DNA of 33,147 nt from an uncultured Taibaiella sp. (GTDB lineage: Bacteria > Bacteroidota > Bacteroidia > Chitinophagales > Chitinophagaceae), in assembly GCA_937870855.1 (NCBI GenBank), contig CALMWT010000210.1:1-33147 (forward strand), read 5' to 3'. The notes below the pieces were generated by a model that was given only the letters and a program-made list of their open reading frames with translations, did not search any database and was not told where the DNA came from. Below, piece by piece: positions 7,545 through 16,832 of this stretch. Made by a program: the position numbers and the translations under genes. The stretch's first letter is position 1; each line of letters begins with the position of its first letter.

Positions 7545-8192
7545 TTAATCTTTAGCCCGCCGTGGGGTTGTCCATTTCCTAAATCTGTAACCAGCTTTCT
7601 CCGCTCCCGCTATTTGCTTGTCTTCTCTGCTCCAGCCTTTGTCCCAAACAATCAGCATGTTTTGATAAATGGCTAATTCGCTGGTGAAATACGCAGCACC
7701 ATTTACTTCCTGCATACACTCCTTTCCATTTGTCTTTCCGAAGAAATTGCCGTCAGCATCTTTATGAATAAGAATTGTGCAGCCTTTATTTTCATTCAAA
7801 GAATCCAATGTAAGTTTTTTAAGAAGATTGGGGCTATGCCATGCACCTGCAAATCGCAAAGGTTCGGACATGGTATAAATGTCGGCAGCAAGTGTTTCCT
7901 TATCCAGTTTGTAAAGTCTTGTAACGAATTGCCGAATCGGTATTTCAGTTGAAGATGCCGGAGCTTCTTCTACATACAGCCAATATCCGTCTGGTTGTCT
8001 TCCTTTCAAATCTATTTCCTTCATGCGCAGTGCCCGGTTCTGATAAGAAATATCGTTCTTCGATTGCTCTTCTGTATCAAAATTTCCCTCCAAACGATTT
8101 TTCAATTCTTCCAAATCATTTTTAGTTAAAGGGGTTTGCGCGTAAGAGCAAAATCCTGCGAGCATGGCAGCAAAAACAATCAGCTTTTTCAT
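7545..8192 (-). CDS. CpcT/CpeT-like exported protein
   Basis: The chosen start, MKKLIVFAAM, gives 215 aa with a signal peptide cleaved near SYAQ|T. The mature part follows the CpcT/CpeT fold: an N-terminal helix with LKNRLEGNFDTEEQS, then DGYWLYVEEA, FVTRLYKL, then GCTILIHKDADGNFFGKTNGKEC, GAAYFTSELAIY, and IVWDKGWSREDKQIAGAEKAGYRF. In cyanobacteria relatives attach bilins to phycobiliproteins; nothing else here suggests phycobiliproteins, and the signal peptide puts this copy in the periplasm. It probably keeps the barrel for another ligand. A start 5 codons upstream (8207) is possible. Convergent with the permease gene, 4 nt apart. Confidence 0.8.
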   Translation of the reverse strand: MKKLIVFAAMLAGFCSYAQTPLTKNDLEELKNRLEGNFDTEEQSKNDISYQNRALRMKEIDLKGRQPDGYWLYVEEAPASSTEIPIRQFVTRLYKLDKETLAADIYTMSEPLRFAGAWHSPNLLKKLTLDSLNENKGCTILIHKDADGNFFGKTNGKECMQEVNGAAYFTSELAIYQNMLIVWDKGWSREDKQIAGAEKAGYRFRKWTTPRRAKD

Positions 8193-8325
8193 ATTGTGCT
8201 TTCCCATAAAGATATTGTCTTGCCTGATTTTATCACACTATTGAAGGGATTTTGAGCGGTTGGTGTTCAATTGTAAACGTTAAGACCTATTTTTAAAACG
8301 CACACAAACAAATCCATTGATAAAC

Positions 8326-10407
8326 ATGAAAAAGTGGACAATTCCCGTAATAGCGATTATGGGCGCACAAACATTTATGACCTCCTGCAATGAAGGAACC
8401 GGCAATCAAGCAACTACTGGTACTTCACAAGTATCAACAGTCTCTGACTCAACCTTCAATGTAGAAGCGGAATCTTTTGCAGACTTGCAAGTGCTTCGCT
8501 ACCAGATTCCCGGATGGAATGAACTCAGCGCACAGCAAAAAGAACTTGCTTACTATTTGTATGAAGCTGCGCTTTCCGGCCGCGATATTATTTACGATCA
8601 GAAAAGCAAACACGGATTGCTGCTGCGTAAAACTCTGGAAACAATGTATGGCAGTTACAACGGCACAAAAGATTCTTCCTGGAAACAGTTTGAAGATTAT
8701 TGCGGCAGATTCTGGTTTAGCAACGGCTACCATCATCATTATAGCAATGACAAATTTCTTCCTGAATGCAGCAAAGAATATTTTACCTCAATCTTGATGA
8801 ACAGCGACACGTCGCAATTGCCAAAAGAGCAAAGTGAAAATGTAGCAGCATTTGCCAAACGTGTAGTGACGCTCATCTACGATCCGAAGATTGAGCCAAA
8901 GCTTGTGGATCTTCGTTCCAACATTGATAACGTGAAAATGTCTTCAAACAATTTCTACGAAAATGTTACCCAGAAAGAAGTAGAAGATTTTTACAGCAAA
9001 TTCGACACAAAAGGCAACGCACCAAGCTGGGGATTGAATAGCAAAACGATGAAAGACAGCACAGGAAAAATCGTGGAGCGCGTATGGAAATCGGGCGGAA
9101 TGTATGGCGCTGCTATTGATAAGATTACCTATTGGCTGGAGAAAGCTGCGAATGTTGCAGAAAATGAACAGCAAAAAAAGACCTTACAACTACTGGTGCA
9201 ATACTACAAAACCGGCGACCTGAAAACCTTTGACGATTACTCAGTTGCCTGGGTACAAGACACTGCTTCACGTATTGATGTAGTAAACGGTTTTATAGAA
9301 GTATATCTCGATGCTATTGGTAAAAAAGGAAGTTTTGAAAGTGTAGTTTCTATGAAAGATATGGAAGCAACCAAGCGCATTGCAGCAATTGCAAAGCAAG
9401 CACAATGGTTTGAAGATAATTCTCCCCTGATGCCGGAGCATAAAAAAGACACCGTGAAAGGTATTACGGCAAAAGCAATAACCGCAATTGTAGAAAGCGG
9501 AGATGCCGCGCCAAGTACACCTATTGGTATTAATCTTCCAAACGCAGACTGGATTCGCAAAAATCATGGATCAAAATCTGTGTCGCTTAGCAACATTATC
9601 CATTCTTACAACGTTGCAAGTTCTAAAGGCGGCCTCCTCGACGAGTTTGCAGTGAACGACACCGTGAAGCAACGCGCAAAACAATATGGCAACCTTGCCG
9701 CCGATCTTCATACCGATATGCACGAGTGTATCGGACATGCTTCGGGACAAATAAATGATGGTGTAGAAACAACCGACAAGACTTTGAAAAACTATGCGTC
9801 AACTCTGGAAGAAGCACGTGCAGACCTCGTTGCATTATACTACGCCATTGATCCTAAGCTTGTAGAGATAGGTGTAGCGCCAAGTATTGAAGTAGGATAT
9901 GCAGAGTACGATAGTTACATGATGAACGGACTTATGACACAGCTTACCCGTCTGAAACCCGGCGCGCAAATAGAAGAGTCGCACATGCGCAACCGCCAGC
10001 TAAATGCAAAATGGGTGTACGAAAAAGGCAAGAAAGACAATGTGGTAGAGTTTGTAAAGCGCGATGGCAAAACCTATGTGCGCGTAAATGATTATAACAA
10101 ACTGCGCACTTTGTTTGGTGAATTGCTTCGGGAAATTCAGCGCATTAAATCGGAAGGAGATTTTAAAGCAGGAAAAAATCTTGTAGAAAACTACGGAGTT
10201 AAGGTGGACCCTGTATTGCATAAAGAAGTATTGGAGCGCTACGCGAAACTCAATGTAAAACCTTACCGCGGTTTCATACAGCCTAGGCTGGTACCTGTGA
10301 TGAATGGCGATAAGGTAAGCGATGTAAAAGTTGAATATCCCGCCAGCTTCTTCCAGCAAATGATGGAGTATGGAAAGAGCTACTCTTTTCTGCCGGTGAA
10401 AAATTAG
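8326..10407 (+). CDS. Dipeptidyl-peptidase III (M49) lipoprotein
   Basis: This is a zinc exopeptidase that removes dipeptides from peptide N-termini. The 693-aa product begins with a lipoprotein signal (MKKWTIPVIAIMGAQTFMTSC), so it is anchored in the cell envelope. The M49 zinc motif is HECIGH at 466-471 and the second ligand motif is EEARAD at 495-500, matching the HECLGH/EExxAD form of Bacteroides enzymes rather than HELLGH. The length fits the bacterial subgroup (about 675). An ATG three codons upstream (8317) would only lengthen the signal. The gene is monocistronic; the CATAG repeats begin 21 nt after its stop and may end its transcript. Confidence 0.9.
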   Translation: MKKWTIPVIAIMGAQTFMTSCNEGTGNQATTGTSQVSTVSDSTFNVEAESFADLQVLRYQIPGWNELSAQQKELAYYLYEAALSGRDIIYDQKSKHGLLLRKTLETMYGSYNGTKDSSWKQFEDYCGRFWFSNGYHHHYSNDKFLPECSKEYFTSILMNSDTSQLPKEQSENVAAFAKRVVTLIYDPKIEPKLVDLRSNIDNVKMSSNNFYENVTQKEVEDFYSKFDTKGNAPSWGLNSKTMKDSTGKIVERVWKSGGMYGAAIDKITYWLEKAANVAENEQQKKTLQLLVQYYKTGDLKTFDDYSVAWVQDTASRIDVVNGFIEVYLDAIGKKGSFESVVSMKDMEATKRIAAIAKQAQWFEDNSPLMPEHKKDTVKGITAKAITAIVESGDAAPSTPIGINLPNADWIRKNHGSKSVSLSNIIHSYNVASSKGGLLDEFAVNDTVKQRAKQYGNLAADLHTDMHECIGHASGQINDGVETTDKTLKNYASTLEEARADLVALYYAIDPKLVEIGVAPSIEVGYAEYDSYMMNGLMTQLTRLKPGAQIEESHMRNRQLNAKWVYEKGKKDNVVEFVKRDGKTYVRVNDYNKLRTLFGELLREIQRIKSEGDFKAGKNLVENYGVKVDPVLHKEVLERYAKLNVKPYRGFIQPRLVPVMNGDKVSDVKVEYPASFFQQMMEYGKSYSFLPVKN

Positions 10408-10431
10408 TATTGCACCAGAAGTATTGCACCA
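10406..10431. repeat. 12-bp direct repeat, 14-bp period
   Basis: AGTATTGCACCA occurs at 10406-10417 and again at 10420-10431. The first copy includes the last two bases of the DPP III stop codon, and the second runs into the first CATAG repeat unit. It marks the left boundary of the repeat islet and could be a slippage product. No third copy was seen on the right side of the islet. Confidence 0.6.
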
Positions 10432-10636
10432 CATAGGCACATAGTAATCATAGAGCTTTAACTATGTTCCCTATGTTTCTATGTGGTTATTTTTTCACCG
10501 AATAGGAGTATCAACTATGTTATTTTTTTCAACCACATAGGTACATAGTAATCATAGAGCATGAACTATGTTCCCTATGTTTCTATGTGGTTATTTTTTC
10601 ACCGAATAGGAGTATCAACTACGTTTCTATGTGGCT
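10429..10636. repeat. Two 104-bp tandem CATAG-palindrome units
   Basis: Unit 1 starts at 10429 and unit 2 at 10533, nearly identical for about 90 bp. Each begins with an imperfect palindrome of about 59 bp (10429-10487 and 10533-10591). The stem has three paired blocks, CCACATAG/CTATGTGG, ACATAG/CTATGT and CATAG/CTATG, separated by small symmetric internal loops. The right arm is followed by TTATTTTTTC, so each unit looks like a hairpin plus T-tract. A partial third right arm (TTTCTATGTGGCTATTTTTT) follows at 10624-10643. The symmetry makes CRISPR unlikely. It ends about 45 nt before the GxxExxY gene. Confidence 0.85.
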
Positions 10637-10662
10637 ATTTTTTTTCAACACTATGTAGTTGA
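10615..10662. repeat. Inverted repeat before the GxxExxY gene
   Basis: TCAACTAC at 10615-10622 is the exact reverse complement of GTAGTTGA at 10655-10662, with a 32-nt loop holding the partial third repeat arm. The right arm is followed by TTTTTT, so on the plus strand it resembles a terminator that would isolate the GxxExxY gene from upstream transcription, or a leader structure if transcription starts further upstream. Confidence 0.55.
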
Positions 10663-10680
10663 TTTTTTAACCTTTACGGA

Positions 10681-11091
10681 ATGATCACCCAAAGCCATTT
10701 AGATGCTCTTTCATATAAGGTTATCGGCGCCGCTATCGAAGTGCATAAAACCCTAGGGCCGGGTCTTTTAGAAAGCGTCTATCATAGATGTCTGTTTGCA
10801 GAATTTATTGAAAGAAATATTCAGTTCACATCTCAGCATATAGTTCCCATAGAATACAAAGGCATTCATATTGAGGCAGAATTACGTTGTGACTTTTTTA
10901 TAGAGCAATTGATAGCCGTGGAAATTAAAGCAATTGATGCTTTCGCACCTATTCATGAAGCACAGTTGCTCACCTACATGAAACTATTAAAAGCACCTAA
11001 AGGCATTTTAATCAATTTCAACTGTATAAACATTTTTAAAGAAGGACAAAAGACTTTCGTCAATGAAATGTATGCTGCGCTTCCAAAGTAA
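10681..11091 (+). CDS. GxxExxY-family protein, PD-(D/E)XK nuclease fold
   Basis: The 136-aa product carries the family-naming motif GLLESVY at 28-34, after a helix with VIGAAIEVHKTLGPG. The second half shows the PD-(D/E)XK nuclease pattern: D71 in LRCDFFIE, then E81-x-K83 in AVEIKAI, then a helix with QLLTYMKLL (95-103), so all expected active-site residues are present. The family is widespread in Bacteroidota and other phyla; its role is not established. No signal peptide or membrane segment. It is a single gene between the CATAG repeats and lon, which it faces convergently with 109 bp between; that gap holds nothing I recognise. Confidence 0.88.
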   Translation: MITQSHLDALSYKVIGAAIEVHKTLGPGLLESVYHRCLFAEFIERNIQFTSQHIVPIEYKGIHIEAELRCDFFIEQLIAVEIKAIDAFAPIHEAQLLTYMKLLKAPKGILINFNCINIFKEGQKTFVNEMYAALPK

Positions 11092-11200
11092 TCTTCTCTG
11101 AATCTCGAAAATAAAAATCAATCGTCATTGTTTGCAGCTCTCCCGGCTTTGACAGACTGGAAATGACCACACTTTAAAATATCAAACTAAAAGAAACCCC

Positions 11201-13615
11201 TTACTTCTTCATCAATGCAAAATCTACCACTTCATCCATTTCAGAAACGTAGTGAAAGTTTACACCCTTTATGTAGCTTTTGTTGATTTCTTCCACATCT
11301 TTCTCATTCTGCCGGCAAAGTATAATGTCTTTTATGCCTGCACGTTTTGCCGCCAGCATTTTTTCTTTTATACCACCCACAGGCAGCACTTGCCCACGCA
11401 GGGTTATTTCGCCGGTCATGGCTAAATAAGGACGCACTTTTCTTCCTGTAAATACAGAAGCCAGCGCGGTAAGCATAGTTACACCAGCGCTTGGTCCGTC
11501 TTTAGGCACAGCGCCTTCGGGCACGTGTATATGTACGGTGGTTTCGTCAAACTTTTCTGCGGGTATTTTCAATTTTGAAGCATGAGCCTTCAGGTAAGAA
11601 AGAGCTGTGCTGGCGCTTTCCTTCATCACATTGCCCAGGTTGCCGGTTAGCGTCAGTCCTCCTTTTCCTTTCGACAGGCTGCTTTCTATAAAAAGAATAT
11701 CGCCGCCCACATACGTCCATGCAAGCCCCACAGCTACCCCGGCAGGATGTCCCTTTGTATATATTTCGTTGTTGAACTTTGGCTTGCCCAGCACTTTTTC
11801 TATTTGCTCGGGCAATACCTGAGGCGCCACAGTTTCTTCCATTGCTACCTGCTTTGCAACCGAGCGCATCACGGCAGCCATCAGGCGATCCAATTCACGC
11901 ACTCCTGATTCGCGGGTATATTCCTGAATTAGTTTACTGATTGCTTTATCAGGAAAACGCAATGGCACTTTAGTAAGTCCGTGCAGTTCTTTTTGCTTGG
12001 GAATGAGATGTCTCTTTGCTATTTCAGTTTTTTCTTCGGTAGAATATCCTGTAAGTTGAATGATCTCCAGACGGTCGCGCAAGGCGGGTTGAATATCGCT
12101 CAACGTATTTGCTGTGGCGATGAACAGTACATGCGACAGGTCGAACTCGAGTTCGAGATAATTATCGTAGAAAGAATTGTTTTGCTCCGGGTCGAGCACT
12201 TCAAGCAATGCCGAACTCGGATCGCCGCGAAAATCTTTTCCGATCTTATCTATTTCATCGAGAATAAAAACAGGGTTCGCCGTTTTTATTTTTCGAAGTG
12301 ATTGAATAATGCGCCCCGGCATTGCGCCAATATATGTTTTACGGTGCCCGCGCACTTCACTTTCATCGTGCAAACCACCCAGGCTAAGCCGCACATATTT
12401 TCTATTGATAGCGTTGGCAATGCTTCTACCCAAAGATGTTTTACCAATACCCGGAGGACCCACAAAGCAAAGTATAGGCGACTTCATATCACCTTTCAAT
12501 TTCAGCACAGCAAGGTATTCGAGTATGCGATCTTTGATTTTTTCCATCCCATAATGATCATGATCCAGTACTTTTTGCGCCCGCTTCAGATCGTATTTGT
12601 CTTCTGTAAAAGACTCCCACGGAAGGTCGAGGATAAGATCGAGATAGTTGTAAATAACAGAATAATCGGGGGTGCTTGGGTGCATCCTTTCCAATTTCTG
12701 TATGTTTTTGTTCACCAATTCTCTTGCTGCGTCAGTAAGTTTTACTTCTTCTGCACGTTTTTGCAAATCGCGTAATTCGCGTTCGTTGGGGTCGCCACCA
12801 AGTTCTTCCTTAATGCTTTTTAGCTGCTGTTGGAGAAAAAATTCGCGCTGCTGCTTATCAATTTCACCGCGGGTTTTGTTAGTGATCTCGTTTTTCAATT
12901 CCGCCATTTGCAATTCTCCCTGCAAAAGTTCAAACAGTTTTTCTGCGCGGATTTTCACATCGTTTTCTTCCAGCAAAGCTTGTTTTTCGGTAAGCTTCGC
13001 ATTGATGTTGGAAGCAACAAAGTGCATGAGGAAAGACCGGTGTTCGATGTTGCGGAGAATAATACTTGTTTCGCTGGCAATGTTCGTACCGAGTTGAGCT
13101 ATGCGTTCGGAGTGATCTTTTATAGAAGACATCAGTGCCTCAAATCCTGTATCTCCTACCGGAAATTTATCTTCCAGATATTTTATCTGTGCGGTAAAGT
13201 AGGGATCATCCTGAATAAACGATTCTATTTCAAATCTCATTCTGCCCATGATGAAGACAGTGATATTTCCGTCGGGCATTTTGATATGCTTCACCACCTT
13301 GGCAAGCGTTCCTATTCTATAAACATCATCAGTGGTCGGATCGTCGTAGCTACCATCTTTCTGCGCCACTACACCTATCCACTTACCGGTTTTCTGTGCG
13401 TCTGCAATTGCCTTAACGGATTTTTCGCGGGCAACTGTAATTGGCAAAACAACATTTGGAAAAAGCACGGTATTGCGCAGGGCAATAACAGGAACTTGTG
13501 TGGGCAATTTTCCTTTTTCATCTTCATTCAGCTCATCTTCACCAAGCGGCACGATGGGCATAAATTCCATTTCTTGCTCAGGCTGACCAAATAACATATC
13601 AATCATTGATTTCAT
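11201..13615 (-). CDS. lon: ATP-dependent Lon protease
   Basis: Lon degrades misfolded and regulatory proteins in the cytoplasm. With the chosen start ([11 protein letters not shown]) the product has 804 residues. The N-terminal substrate-binding domain spans about 35-240 (from [20 protein letters not shown]), followed by a coiled helical region. The AAA+ module has Walker A GPPGIGKT at 386-393 and Walker B LDEID at 452-456. The protease domain has the Ser-Lys dyad S709 (PKDGPSAG) and K752 (GGIKEK), with the same 43-residue spacing as in E. coli. The start is uncertain; an ATG 21 codons upstream and MEFMPIV downstream are alternatives. A GACAAA/TTTGTC inverted repeat lies in its leader at 13628-13645, a possible regulator site. 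Confidence 0.96.
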   Translation of the reverse strand: MKSMIDMLFGQPEQEMEFMPIVPLGEDELNEDEKGKLPTQVPVIALRNTVLFPNVVLPITVAREKSVKAIADAQKTGKWIGVVAQKDGSYDDPTTDDVYRIGTLAKVVKHIKMPDGNITVFIMGRMRFEIESFIQDDPYFTAQIKYLEDKFPVGDTGFEALMSSIKDHSERIAQLGTNIASETSIILRNIEHRSFLMHFVASNINAKLTEKQALLEENDVKIRAEKLFELLQGELQMAELKNEITNKTRGEIDKQQREFFLQQQLKSIKEELGGDPNERELRDLQKRAEEVKLTDAARELVNKNIQKLERMHPSTPDYSVIYNYLDLILDLPWESFTEDKYDLKRAQKVLDHDHYGMEKIKDRILEYLAVLKLKGDMKSPILCFVGPPGIGKTSLGRSIANAINRKYVRLSLGGLHDESEVRGHRKTYIGAMPGRIIQSLRKIKTANPVFILDEIDKIGKDFRGDPSSALLEVLDPEQNNSFYDNYLELEFDLSHVLFIATANTLSDIQPALRDRLEIIQLTGYSTEEKTEIAKRHLIPKQKELHGLTKVPLRFPDKAISKLIQEYTRESGVRELDRLMAAVMRSVAKQVAMEETVAPQVLPEQIEKVLGKPKFNNEIYTKGHPAGVAVGLAWTYVGGDILFIESSLSKGKGGLTLTGNLGNVMKESASTALSYLKAHASKLKIPAEKFDETTVHIHVPEGAVPKDGPSAGVTMLTALASVFTGRKVRPYLAMTGEITLRGQVLPVGGIKEKMLAAKRAGIKDIILCRQNEKDVEEINKSYIKGVNFHYVSEMDEVVDFALMKK

Positions 13616-13700
13616 CGCAGACGTTATGACAAATATTCCTTTGTCTAAGTTTTTTGAGTGGGTAAAGGTAATGGTCAATATTGATGCCAGCGGTAAAAGA

Positions 13701-13715
13701 CTGTAATTTTTACAG
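13701..13715. promoter_or_regulatory. Palindrome CTGTAA-N3-TTACAG between divergent genes
   Basis: A perfect 6-bp inverted repeat with a 3-nt centre sits in the 135-bp region between lon and the beta-barrel gene. A third TTACAG lies at 13734-13739, just before the barrel gene. It could be an operator or a small hairpin; the position is suggestive but nothing more. Confidence 0.3.
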
Positions 13716-13750
13716 CCAAAACTTGACTTACTTTTACAGAAAGAAGCAGC

Positions 13751-14533
13751 ATGAGAATTTATTTCCTTATCACATCCGTTTTATTGTTTTTTACTACAGT
13801 GCGTTTACAAGCGCAAACCAAAATTGATACGGTGAGCAACTTTCTAATAGATGTGCCTGTAAAGAGAAAATTGTATGTAGGCAACGGGCTTGACTTTGCC
13901 ATGCTTTCTACCGCCTTTGTTTCCAAACCCGGAAGTGGAAAGAAAATCACAACACCTCGTGTTACGGCAATAGTAAACTTTGGATTCACCTTTCACTACG
14001 ATCTCACAAACAAGCTTGGATTGATGAGCGGAGTTGGACTGAGGAATATGGGTTTTATTGAAAAGGAAAATGATTGGACAATAAAGAGAAGAGTTTATTC
14101 ACTTGGTATTCCTTTTGGAATAAAATTTGGCGATTTGCGCAACCGGACTTTTGTGTTTGGCGGTGCGGGAATTGATTTGCCTTTTCACTACAAAGAGAAA
14201 GTTTTCAAAAATAGAAGCAACAAGGAAAAACATGGAGAATGGTTTGGCGACCAGACACCACGCATCCTCCCTTTTGTGTTTATTGGACATTCCTGGGATC
14301 CTGGTATCACTGTCAAGTTCCAATACTATCCCACCAACTTTGTGAATGAAAATTATGCTGTGGAAAAGCCCCTTACTGTGCATCCACCAGCATATGACTA
14401 CCCTTTCGATGGTTATGAAGTCAACCTTTTTTTGCTAAGTCTGGGCATTGACATCCACTATGGAAAGTACAAAATGCACGAACGCGGGTATCAGGAAATG
14501 AAGAAGGAACGTGAGCAGAACAAGGTGATGTAA
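13751..14533 (+). CDS. Probable outer-membrane beta-barrel protein
   Basis: The 260-aa product has a signal peptide with cleavage near LQAQ|T. The mature protein alternates short amphipathic strands with Gly/aromatic turns (VNFGFTFHYDLTNKLGLMSG, GVGLRNMGFI, RVYSLGIPFGIKFGDL, VFGGAGIDLPFHYKEK), the pattern of small outer-membrane barrels of the PorT/OMP_b-brl type in Bacteroidota. The last strand region is followed by a charged tail (about 245-260, EMKKEREQNK), which is unusual for a barrel that ends with an aromatic residue. No ligand can be inferred. Its TAA is directly followed by the stop of the convergent thioredoxin-like gene with no base between. Confidence 0.65.
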   Translation: MRIYFLITSVLLFFTTVRLQAQTKIDTVSNFLIDVPVKRKLYVGNGLDFAMLSTAFVSKPGSGKKITTPRVTAIVNFGFTFHYDLTNKLGLMSGVGLRNMGFIEKENDWTIKRRVYSLGIPFGIKFGDLRNRTFVFGGAGIDLPFHYKEKVFKNRSNKEKHGEWFGDQTPRILPFVFIGHSWDPGITVKFQYYPTNFVNENYAVEKPLTVHPPAYDYPFDGYEVNLFLLSLGIDIHYGKYKMHERGYQEMKKEREQNKVM

Positions 14534-15664
14534 CTATTGCAGCACTTCCGCAAGTTTACTGGCAAGCTCTTCGCCACGCAAATCTCTCGCTACAATTTTA
14601 CCCGAAGGATCAACCAGAAAATTGGCGGGAATAGACTCTACTGCATAATCTCTTGCAGCTATAGATTCCCAGCCCTGCAGGTCGGAGATATGTGTCCAGG
14701 TAAGTTTATCCTTTTCGATAGCAGAAAGCCATTTCTTTTTATCGCTATCAAGCGAAACACCAAGAATAGTAAAATTTTTGTCCTTGAACTTGTTGAATGC
14801 CGCCACAACGTTGGGATTTTCTCCACGGCAGGGTCCGCACCACGAAGCCCAAAAATCAACCAATACAAATTTTCCCTTAAAAGAGCTTAATGTTACCTGT
14901 TTTCCATCTGCTGTGGGCAGCGCTATTTCAGGCGCAGTAATGCCTACCTGAATGCCTTTCGCGGGCTGCGGCTGAGACATTCCGGCCACCATTTTTTGCA
15001 CTTTAGCAGTAAAGTCTTTTGCAAGGCTGCTATTCGGAAATCTCTTTGGAAGTGTTTGAACGAATATCTGTAGAAACTGATTTTCAACGGCAGGGTTTAG
15101 CATCTGCACGGCAAACAAAGCATTGGGTAAATATTGAGTAGTATCTGAGTAGTTTTCTATGTAACGAGTAAACTCAATATTCATGTTCTGTAAATCCTGC
15201 TGGGCAACTTTCAACATACTATCATTGCCACGTGCCTGAAAAGTATCGAGCACTACCGACATGGTGTTGAAGTCGCGCAAATGTTCGCGCACTGTGATAA
15301 GAAACTGACGCAGAGCAATAGAAGGAGCAGAGCCGGCAACAGTGTAAGCTTCCAGACTATTCCAATCTGCGTTTACCTTTAAAGTACCTTTATCTATAGA
15401 CAAAAGAATGAACTGGTTTTGGTTGAAACGAATACGATACAAACCGGGTTCTGGTGCAGTGCCTTTCAACTCAAAACTTCCTTTGTCATTACTTGTGGCA
15501 GAATCTATAACTACGGCTGCATTTATTCCAAGCTCCTCAAGAAATACAGTCTGCTCCGGCATATTTTGTATTTGCCCCAAAACAGTGAATTTATTTTCCT
15601 TATTTCCGCACGAAGAAACCCATGTAAGCACTACAAGGAAAGGGAGTAAAAGTTTGGAACGCAT
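14534..15664 (-). CDS. TlpA-like thioredoxin lipoprotein with DUF4369-type N-terminus
   Basis: The 376-aa product is a lipoprotein (WVSSC, Cys19). Residues about 25-115 are a beta-rich DUF4369-like domain (FTVLGQIQNMPEQTVFLEEL), followed by a helical linker to about 230. The C-terminal AhpC/TSA-thioredoxin domain has VDFWASWCGPC with the redox pair Cys276/Cys279, and the cis-proline in SIPANF at 346. Such proteins keep periplasmic disulfides reduced or serve cytochrome maturation; the exact partner is not visible. A start 9 codons earlier (15691) precedes the natural signal peptide and is rejected. Confidence 0.9.
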   Translation of the reverse strand: MRSKLLLPFLVVLTWVSSCGNKENKFTVLGQIQNMPEQTVFLEELGINAAVVIDSATSNDKGSFELKGTAPEPGLYRIRFNQNQFILLSIDKGTLKVNADWNSLEAYTVAGSAPSIALRQFLITVREHLRDFNTMSVVLDTFQARGNDSMLKVAQQDLQNMNIEFTRYIENYSDTTQYLPNALFAVQMLNPAVENQFLQIFVQTLPKRFPNSSLAKDFTAKVQKMVAGMSQPQPAKGIQVGITAPEIALPTADGKQVTLSSFKGKFVLVDFWASWCGPCRGENPNVVAAFNKFKDKNFTILGVSLDSDKKKWLSAIEKDKLTWTHISDLQGWESIAARDYAVESIPANFLVDPSGKIVARDLRGEELASKLAEVLQ

Positions 15665-15843
15665 TTGAAGCCAGAAATTTTTCGAGTGCAAACGTAATTA
15701 ATTATTCGCGTCCAATTGTTTGGGTAAAAGTTAATACTTGGAGTGGGAACAGAAGGGTGAATTTATCCAAATGACCAGCGTCATACCCTTCTATGACACA
15801 AGTCTGACAGTTGGACTATTTCCCTGATAGATATTTGCACGTC

Positions 15844-16830
15844 ATGAAGTTAGAAAGATACATTTCTATTTCCATTGCTGTTCTGGGATTACTGTTTGGC
15901 GCTTCTTGCGAAAAAGCTGAGGCACCCATAAAAGCACCCATAAAGGGGCTGGCGCAGATTTCCAGAGTAGATATGGGCGAGCATTATCAGGATCAAATAT
16001 TCTTCAACTTTTCTACCGGGCAGTCTGTAATGACGAGTAAGATCAACTCATGGGATCTTGCTTTTGAAGCGAGTACAGATGGCTTCCATATTTTTATGAA
16101 TGGAGGAAAGGATTTGTTGATGTACAAAACAAACAATACCGCCACCGCTGCACTTACCGAAGCACATGGCTTAATGGTAGAAGACAAAGATTGGGGGTTT
16201 GATGGACAAAGCGGACTTCCGGATTCTACTTACATTGGCGATTGGCGTGGGAAAAATGCGGCTTATATCGTGATGTTTAATGACGGTAGTTTTAAGAAGA
16301 TGGAATTCGTTTCCGTAAGTGACACCGCTTACATCATTAAATATGGCGACATCAACAGTCCTTCTCTCACTACGTTTACCATCTCTAAAAATCCCTCTTT
16401 CAATTATTCCTATTTCAGTTTTGAAAATGGTGGCAAACAAGTGTTTCCCGAGCCTGCTAAAAACACCTGGGATATAGTTTTTACCCGCTACCGGCATATA
16501 TATTACGAGCTGAGCAACACCCGTTACATTGTTACAGGCGTATTGCTAAACCCTCACCACACAACCGCAATAGCAGACAGCATAACCGCTTTTTCAAGCA
16601 TTAGTTTCAATCCAGGTGTTACGTCAAATTCGTTTAGCAATAGAAGAGACGTTGTTGGTTTTGACTGGAAGAAGTACAATTTCACAACCGGGAACTACGA
16701 ATCAGACCTTAAGAAATGTTACGTGGTGCGCACGCAAAAAGAAGAGTATTGGAAGATTCGGTTCATTAATTTCTACAACGCAAATGGCGTAAAGGGAAGC
16801 CCTTCATTTGAATACGAACGCATAAAGTAA
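15844..16830 (+). CDS. HmuY-like lipoprotein
   Basis: The start at MKLERYISIS gives 328 aa with a lipoprotein signal (LFGASC, Cys22). The mature part follows the HmuY pattern: VDMGEHYQDQIFFNFSTGQS, then SWDLAFEASTDGFHIFMNGG, later KNTWDIVFTRYRHIYYE, then VGFDWKKYNF and YWKIRFINFYN. Porphyromonas HmuY binds heme at the outer membrane with a TonB receptor; no receptor gene is adjacent here and the heme ligands are not certain, so the cargo is open. An ATG 11 codons upstream (15811) is rejected. A GATATTTG sequence just before the start resembles a -7 box with one mismatch. Convergent with the DUF456 gene, 2 nt apart. Confidence 0.75.
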   Translation: MKLERYISISIAVLGLLFGASCEKAEAPIKAPIKGLAQISRVDMGEHYQDQIFFNFSTGQSVMTSKINSWDLAFEASTDGFHIFMNGGKDLLMYKTNNTATAALTEAHGLMVEDKDWGFDGQSGLPDSTYIGDWRGKNAAYIVMFNDGSFKKMEFVSVSDTAYIIKYGDINSPSLTTFTISKNPSFNYSYFSFENGGKQVFPEPAKNTWDIVFTRYRHIYYELSNTRYIVTGVLLNPHHTTAIADSITAFSSISFNPGVTSNSFSNRRDVVGFDWKKYNFTTGNYESDLKKCYVVRTQKEEYWKIRFINFYNANGVKGSPSFEYERIK

Positions 16831-16832
16831 GC

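Noticed and set aside
7300..7548. 82-codon frame at the end of the FtsX permease, as a possible frameshift
   Set aside because: The permease frame is intact to its own stop, including the last membrane helix; the other frame is a shadow.
10429..10636. CRISPR array
   Set aside because: Only two full units, the whole 104 bp repeats without variable spacers, and the units are long palindromes.
10406..11100. Target-site duplication flanking the GxxExxY islet
   Set aside because: The 12-bp direct repeat at the left edge has no copy at the right edge, so insertion by a transposase is not supported.
12830..13594. Long 254-codon frame on the plus strand
   Set aside because: It lies wholly opposite lon and has no domain or start signals; it mirrors lon codon usage.
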